Source: an uncultured Varibaculum sp.
GTDB lineage: Bacteria > Actinomycetota > Actinomycetes > Actinomycetales > Actinomycetaceae
Length of the DNA: 9,177 bases
Assembly: GCA_947255165.1 (NCBI GenBank)
Contig: CAMYFZ010000068.1
Span: 1 to 9,177, forward strand
Reading direction: 5' to 3'
This document shows, one piece after another, positions 5,664 through 9,177 of this stretch. Each line of letters starts with the position of its first letter. Within the stretch, counting starts at the first letter, position 1. The translations under genes and the position numbers were made by a program. The notes under the pieces are model-generated. The model did not search any database. It had not been told where the DNA came from and saw only the letters and a program-made list of their open reading frames with translations.

Positions 5664-6485
5664 ATGAGTGAAATCAGTATCCACACTTCTCGTGGGGTAA
5701 CCTTGGCGGCCGACTTGGTAGTTCCGGTAGACTCCAGCAACCGCGCGGTGATTTTCGCACACTCTTTCTTACTGGATCGCCATAATCTAGGGTGGTTCGA
5801 TGTTTTTGCAAAGTCCTATCGCTCTGCAGGATACAGTACTTTGCAATTAGATTTTTCTGGTTGTGGGCAAAGCTCAGATGACGTAATCAGCTTGGAAAAT
5901 CAGATTGAAGACCTCAAGGCGGCTTGTGGCTGGCTCTCTGAACGGGGCTTTGACCAGCAAGTTATACATGCAGACGGCTCGGGGGCGTTGGCCGCATTAC
6001 GCGCGGTTCCGGATAAGGTAAAGGCGTTGGTACTGACCGCACCGATTTTAGGGCCGGCCGAAGTACCTTGGGAGGACGTGTTTTCTCCCTCGCAGCTAGC
6101 GGAGTTAGAGAGGGTGGGGCACACTCGGATCCCCAATGATCAGGGGGCATCCCGGCCCTATTTCGTGATCGGCAAGCAGACCTTGGCGGAACTAACTATG
6201 GTCGATACCGAAAAACTGCTTCGCGATATTGCTCTACCGAGTTTGTTCGTAGTAGACCCCCAGACACTAGCTTCGCAATGGTTTGAGCCGTTGGTAGATG
6301 ATCCCCAGGCGTTGCTGCCTCCCAATTGCGAACTGCTGTTCCTTGAAAAACTCAGCCTGTACGGAGAATTGCCGGCTAACTATCGTAAACCTGATGGCCC
6401 CTACCCTTCGGCAGAGAAAGTAGATTTTCTGCGTGACCAGATTATTTCGTGGGTGACCCGCCTAGTTCCCCCTGCCGGGCAATAG
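5664..6485 (+). CDS. Alpha/beta-hydrolase-fold protein lacking a recognisable catalytic triad
   Basis: A 273-residue cytoplasmic protein with the general outline of an alpha/beta hydrolase. It has an N-terminal strand pair (SRGVTLAADLVVP, 9-21), a His-containing turn AVIFAHSF (28-35) where the oxyanion loop usually lies, and YSTLQLDFSGCGQSSD (57-72) matching the common LDFrGhGxSd strand-turn. A helix and strand then lead into the nucleophile elbow. There the usual GxSxG is replaced by HADGSGALAAL (102-112), with Gly105 at the position normally held by Ser when aligned to GHSxGG. The later strand PSLFVVDPQT lacks the usual acidic-residue context, and no conserved His follows in the region LEKLSLYGELP. 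It may therefore be a non-catalytic member of the fold, or one using other residues. No neighbour suggests a substrate. The start follows from the ribosome binding site. Confidence 0.75.
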   Translation: MSEISIHTSRGVTLAADLVVPVDSSNRAVIFAHSFLLDRHNLGWFDVFAKSYRSAGYSTLQLDFSGCGQSSDDVISLENQIEDLKAACGWLSERGFDQQVIHADGSGALAALRAVPDKVKALVLTAPILGPAEVPWEDVFSPSQLAELERVGHTRIPNDQGASRPYFVIGKQTLAELTMVDTEKLLRDIALPSLFVVDPQTLASQWFEPLVDDPQALLPPNCELLFLEKLSLYGELPANYRKPDGPYPSAEKVDFLRDQIISWVTRLVPPAGQ

Positions 6486-6490
6486 GCCAA

Positions 6491-6533
6491 TCGAAAATAG
6501 CTGGGTTTCCCCACTTTCAGAAAAAATTTTCGA
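6491..6533 (+). terminator. Possible hairpin terminator of the hydrolase-fold gene
   Basis: TCGAAAAT (6491-6498) pairs with ATTTTCGA (6526-6533), starting 6 nt after the stop codon, with an inner TGGG-tttc-CCCA hairpin (6502-6513). No T-run follows on the plus strand, so intrinsic termination is doubtful. It may instead protect the 3' end of the message. Confidence 0.3.
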
Positions 6534-6666
6534 CTTTCAGATACTTCTTGGGAAAATTACCGCGAACGCCCAGAAATAACTTTTAACTGCAGCTTTTACC
6601 AAATATAAAGCTGACTCTCAGGTTTGTTTATATGATTTTCCAGACGAGTGTCTTACTATTAATACC

Positions 6667-6713
6667 AGCAATAAGGATTAAGCGATTGAGCGTTTGATAT
6701 CTCCTTATTTGCT
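6667..6713. repeat. Imperfect long hairpin
   Basis: AGCAATAAGGA (6667-6677) pairs with TCCTTATTTGCT (6702-6713) with a single bulged base, enclosing a 24-nt loop. It sits 16 nt from the strong terminator hairpin and would be transcribed beyond it on the minus strand, or past the hydrolase-fold gene on the plus strand. Its function is unknown. Confidence 0.45.
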
Positions 6714-6723
6714 TGAGATGGGG

Positions 6724-6764
6724 AACAAAAGTGGGGGCGGATTCCAATGGAATCCGCCCCCACT
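6724..6764 (-). terminator. Strong intrinsic terminator of the surface-protein gene
   Basis: AGTGGGGGCGGATTCCA (6730-6746) is the exact reverse complement of 6748-6764, giving a 17-bp GC-rich stem with a single central base. Read on the minus strand, the hairpin is followed by TTTTGTT (6724-6730), the T-run of a Rho-independent terminator. It lies about 70 nt downstream of the surface-protein stop codon. On the plus strand there is no T-run after the stem. Confidence 0.85.
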
Positions 6765-6837
6765 ATCCGTTTACAGAGCTCGGCGCCCCAGGCTCAGCTC
6801 CAGTAGGGAGAAGTCTAGGGCGGCGGCAGCTTAGGGC

Positions 6838-8451
6838 TTACCTTTGACGGCTCATCCGGGCTCCGGCAGTAGCGGCCATACCCGCTAAAGCGCAAACCAA
6901 AGCGATAGCTAGAGCACTAATCCCAGCAGCTCCGGTTGGCGGCATCTTCTGCTTCACTTTAGACTCAGGCTGCGGAGTTTGAGTTTTAGCTGCTTCTTTC
7001 ACCGTGATCTTCGCGGTGGCAGATACGCTTTCCCCGTTCATATCGGTCAAAGTGAATTTAACTTCGTAAGTGCCCGGTTTATCCGGATCGAAGTTCCCTT
7101 TTTCAATCACTACTTTACCGGCGAGGTCAGCTCCGTCCTCTTCATCAAATGCCTTAGTAATCAGGGAACGTAAATCAAGTTTGTCGCCAGCGGTAATAGT
7201 GGCGTCTTTAACCTTAAGCACCGGAGCAGTGTTCGGGCCGTACACGGGGTAGACCGCCATATCCGACATAACTACGGTTTCCGCGTCGAAGGCTTGTCCG
7301 CTGCCATCAGCCTTGGTGTTCCATCCTTTGAAGACCTGTCCTGCGGGAGCCGCGGGAGCAGCAGGTAGGGTCTTCGGTAGACAAGTCTTTCCGTCACTTA
7401 GGCAGTTAGTGCCAAGAGAGTGGCGGTAATAAACCTGCTGGGTCGCCAGCACTTCAGGTTCTTTACCTTCCTCAGGCGCGCCCTTATAGAAAGTAACTTC
7501 CGGAATATACTGATCTAGCATTACGGTAAAGACGCTGGAGCTATTGAACCGCTTCAAAGTATTTACCTGGTCCTTACCTTTCCACCACTTCAGATATCCA
7601 AAACCGTCATGGCATTTAACCGCGGAAATCGAAACTCCATTGTTCTTATAATAAAAGTAGTATCCTCCAGGCTTATATCCTTCGGCAGCGAGCTTATCGG
7701 CCTCTGCCGGGGTAGGTTGTACCACCTGGCAATGTTTATCGATTGGCTTGAGCACGTAGTCGCTGCCCTCTTGATATTTTGGATTAAGACCGGTGACCTT
7801 GCCCTCAGCATCTAGAATGAAAAGATCCTTGGCTACTTCCGGGTTCTTCGCATACGCAATCTGCACAATATCCATATGGAAGCGGGTTTCCGCAATCGGG
7901 TTAGAGTTGGTAGCGGCATTTGTGGCGGACTGGGAGTCTTTGCTTACCGTCATCAGGTCAGTTTCTCCCCCTGTAGCCCCCGAATACCCAGATTTTAGGG
8001 CTGTGAACCAGGAGTGATATCCGTTTGGCAGCGTGGAGGGATCCACCTTTACGGTATAGGCCTTCCCCTGCGGGTATGGCCCCAGATATTTAGCTCCACT
8101 CCAACGATTCTGATCTCCAACCGTACCCTTAGTGGTTTCGATTAGTTTTCCGTCCTGGTCATAGACCTGAAAAGCAACATTCTTCCAAACTTCCAAGGCG
8201 TTCCCTTCGGGGGATCCACCGAAAACGTTTAGTGAGCGTCCTACCCCGATAGTGTCCTCGGATTTGGCGAACAATTCGTTGCCGCTGGGTTTGAGAAATA
8301 TTTCCGGCAGGATTTCAATCCGCACGTTTTTCCCGGAGTTACTATCTTCGGCGTTGGCGCTTTGCAGCTGCGTGACGGCAAGTAACCCCATCCCCACTAA
8401 TAACAGCGGGGCAATCAGGAAACTGATCACTCTTTCCATAGTTTTTGGCAT
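6838..8451 (-). CDS. Sortase-anchored surface protein with InlB-type repeat and Ig-like domain (MPPTG signal)
   Basis: A 537-residue secreted wall protein. Residues 1-34 are a signal peptide (hydrophobic core 8-27) with a likely cut after Ala32-Asn-Ala34. Residues 35 to about 365 are a large ectodomain I do not recognise. It contains four Cys (KHCQ, VKCHDG, TNCLSDGKTC) that could form two disulfides. A Listeria-Bacteroides/InlB B-type repeat follows at about 368-407 (FKGWNTKADGSG, then AVYPVYGP). Next comes a bacterial Ig-like domain of the DUF5011 type at about 408-490 (DPDKPGTYEVKFTLTD). The C-terminus has the order of a sortase substrate: MPPTG (503-507), a hydrophobic segment, and a basic tail ending RMSRQR. 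Met replaces the Leu of LPxTG. The start is set by GGAGGG (8455-8460), 3 nt from the ATG. Adhesion or host interaction is likely; the ligand is unknown. Confidence 0.85.
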   Translation of the reverse strand: MPKTMERVISFLIAPLLLVGMGLLAVTQLQSANAEDSNSGKNVRIEILPEIFLKPSGNELFAKSEDTIGVGRSLNVFGGSPEGNALEVWKNVAFQVYDQDGKLIETTKGTVGDQNRWSGAKYLGPYPQGKAYTVKVDPSTLPNGYHSWFTALKSGYSGATGGETDLMTVSKDSQSATNAATNSNPIAETRFHMDIVQIAYAKNPEVAKDLFILDAEGKVTGLNPKYQEGSDYVLKPIDKHCQVVQPTPAEADKLAAEGYKPGGYYFYYKNNGVSISAVKCHDGFGYLKWWKGKDQVNTLKRFNSSSVFTVMLDQYIPEVTFYKGAPEEGKEPEVLATQQVYYRHSLGTNCLSDGKTCLPKTLPAAPAAPAGQVFKGWNTKADGSGQAFDAETVVMSDMAVYPVYGPNTAPVLKVKDATITAGDKLDLRSLITKAFDEEDGADLAGKVVIEKGNFDPDKPGTYEVKFTLTDMNGESVSATAKITVKEAAKTQTPQPESKVKQKMPPTGAAGISALAIALVCALAGMAATAGARMSRQR

Positions 8452-8454
8452 TTT

Positions 8455-8460
8455 CCCTCC
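8455..8460 (-). promoter_or_regulatory. Ribosome binding site of the surface-protein gene
   Basis: GGAGGG on the complement ends 3 nt before the ATG at 8451. The spacing is short, but the next in-frame ATG (8439) would be 15 nt away, so the first ATG is preferred. Confidence 0.55.
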
Positions 8461-8604
8461 GTGTGATCCTTCTTCAGGAACACTAAATTTTTTATGTTCT
8501 CTCTAATGGTATGACTTTTGATACAACAAATGCGATATAAGTAAGCAAACTCATCTGCTGAAAAAAGCGCTATTCCACCAGCGTTTTGGGCTAAGGCGCG
8601 GGCG
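8461..8604 (-). promoter_or_regulatory. Leader/promoter region of the surface-protein gene
   Basis: This AT-rich gap follows the EIIA stop on the minus strand. A weak promoter can be drawn on the complement: TTGTTG, then 17 nt, then TTAGAG, near 8501-8529. An inverted repeat GAACA-N12-TGTTC (8478-8499) lies between that and the ribosome binding site. These are consensus guesses only. Their presence would allow expression independent of the EIIA gene. Confidence 0.3.
8561..8583 (-). terminator. Weak candidate terminator after the EIIA gene
   Basis: On the complement, CGCT (8580-8583) and AGCG (8568-8571) form a 4-bp stem with an 8-nt loop followed by C and six T (8561-8566). An alternative stem pairs CGCTGG with CCAGCG at the end of the EIIA reading frame. 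The stem is short, so termination may be partial and allow read-through into the surface-protein gene. Confidence 0.35.
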
Positions 8605-9102
8605 TCACCACTCGCTGGGATCTCCGGTAGGAGCGGCACTGATTTCAAACAGTAGATCCCCCGCCTCAACTTGGTTACCTTCCACCCGGAGATTTTCAAG
8701 GTCAGAGGGGGTGGTATCCAGTACCACCACCGGACAGAGTGGGGAGTGACTAGCTTTTTCAATCCGTTTAACTGAGAAAGTGGTGATAGGATCTCCGGCC
8801 TTTACCTTTTCATTTTCGAGGGCATGGCAGGTAAAACCTTCCCCGCGCATTTTTACGGTGTCAATCCCCAGGTGCACCAAAACGGTCTGTTCCCCGCTGG
8901 CAATCATAAAAGCATGCGGGAACAGCTTAATTAGCCTACCGGAGATGGGTGCTACCGCCGTCACCTTTTTGGCTCCTGGCAGTGGTCGCACCGCAATCCC
9001 GGCGCCCACAATCATGCCGGAGAACACCAAATCTGGTACCTGATGCAGCCCCACTAACCGCCCTGGAATCGGCGAACACACCTGCAGACATGGTTCCTCC
9101 AT
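8605..9102 (-). CDS. PTS EIIA component, glucose type (Crr-like)
   Basis: A 165-residue single-domain cytoplasmic phosphocarrier that would accept phosphate from HPr and pass it to an EIIB domain during sugar uptake. The family hallmarks are clear: SPIPGRLVGLHQVPDLVFSG (10-29) with the conserved PxPG-like turn, the APISGRL strand (51-57), and His63 and His77 in the PHAFMI and VLVHLGIDTVK contexts. By homology with E. coli EIIA-Glc (His75/His90), His77 is the phosphorylated residue and His63 its partner. Other hallmarks are MRGEGF (84-89) and the late VEAGDLLFEI strand. GAGG with good 6-nt spacing (9109-9112) supports the start. It stands alone rather than fused to EIIBC, so its EIIBC partner should lie outside the window, possibly just upstream. 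A role in catabolite control is possible but not shown. Confidence 0.92.
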   Translation of the reverse strand: MEEPCLQVCSPIPGRLVGLHQVPDLVFSGMIVGAGIAVRPLPGAKKVTAVAPISGRLIKLFPHAFMIASGEQTVLVHLGIDTVKMRGEGFTCHALENEKVKAGDPITTFSVKRIEKASHSPLCPVVVLDTTPSDLENLRVEGNQVEAGDLLFEISAAPTGDPSEW

Positions 9103-9108
9103 GCTTCA

Positions 9109-9112
9109 CCTC
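9109..9112 (-). promoter_or_regulatory. Ribosome binding site of the EIIA gene
   Basis: GAGG, within TGAGGTG on the complement, lies 6 nt upstream of the ATG at 9102, a standard spacing. The remaining bases to 9177 hold no clear promoter, so the gene may be transcribed from farther upstream. Confidence 0.65.
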
Positions 9113-9177
9113 AATCCCAAAAAACTAACTTTCTTTCTAAACCAGCCTAGCCCGCCCCTCGCCCTCCAGAAAAACCT

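Larger units (their letters stand above)
6486..6837. other. Hairpin-rich intergenic gap between convergent genes
   Basis: This 352-nt AT-rich gap holds no gene. It lies between the stops of two converging genes. It contains several inverted repeats: 6491-6498 with 6526-6533, 6590-6596 with 6607-6613, 6667-6677 with 6702-6713, and the strong terminator at 6730-6764. It also has a 9-bp direct repeat, ACTTTCAGA, at 6513 and 6533. A small RNA is possible, but no promoter-terminator pair on one strand is clear enough to call. Confidence 0.6.

Noticed and set aside
8427..8762. Minus-strand open frame of 111 codons between the EIIA and surface-protein genes
   Set aside because: It overlaps both clear genes in another frame, and its residues do not look like a folded protein. 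The gap is better read as a leader region.

Overview
The window looks like a chromosomal stretch from a mid-GC Gram-positive actinobacterium. A member of the Actinomycetaceae (Varibaculum/Mobiluncus/Actinomyces-like) is my best guess. This is inferred from a sortase-anchored surface protein with an InlB-type repeat, a likely leaderless transcript, actinobacterial-style GTG starts, and the mix of gene families. No rRNA, tRNA, insertion sequence or CRISPR array is visible.

Layout from left to right. (1) Positions 1-2867 hold a two-gene plus-strand unit: a MarR-type repressor followed 41 nt later by a 14-helix DHA2-type MFS exporter. The repressor's best start, at 250, sits on the predicted transcription start of a promoter covered by two small palindromes, which suggests a leaderless, self-repressed drug/toxicant efflux operon. 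The exporter carries a roughly 200-residue methionine/proline-rich insertion before its last helix. (2) Positions 2868-3251 are non-coding and contain inverted and direct copies of an intergenic repeat also found at 13-83. (3) Positions 3252-4070 encode a TRIC-family (UPF0126) cation channel. (4) Convergent with it, with only 5 nt between stop codons, is a minus-strand pair: a 107-residue membrane-anchored protein of unknown function, followed by a ferritin-like/VIT1 fusion iron or manganese transporter. (5) Divergent from that pair is a plus-strand alpha/beta-hydrolase-fold protein (5664-6485) in which none of the usual catalytic residues can be recognised. (6) Positions 6486-6837 are a hairpin-rich gap that includes a strong terminator serving the minus strand. 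(7) Positions 6838-9102 (minus strand) hold a sortase-type surface protein ending in MPPTG rather than LPxTG and, upstream of it, a single-domain glucose-type PTS EIIA.

The genes form several small independent units: efflux, cation/iron handling, a possible pseudo-hydrolase, cell surface, and sugar PTS. I do not see one integrated new system. The most unusual items are the Met-rich loop of the exporter, the intergenic repeat structure at 2891-3076, the degenerate hydrolase and the variant sorting signal.
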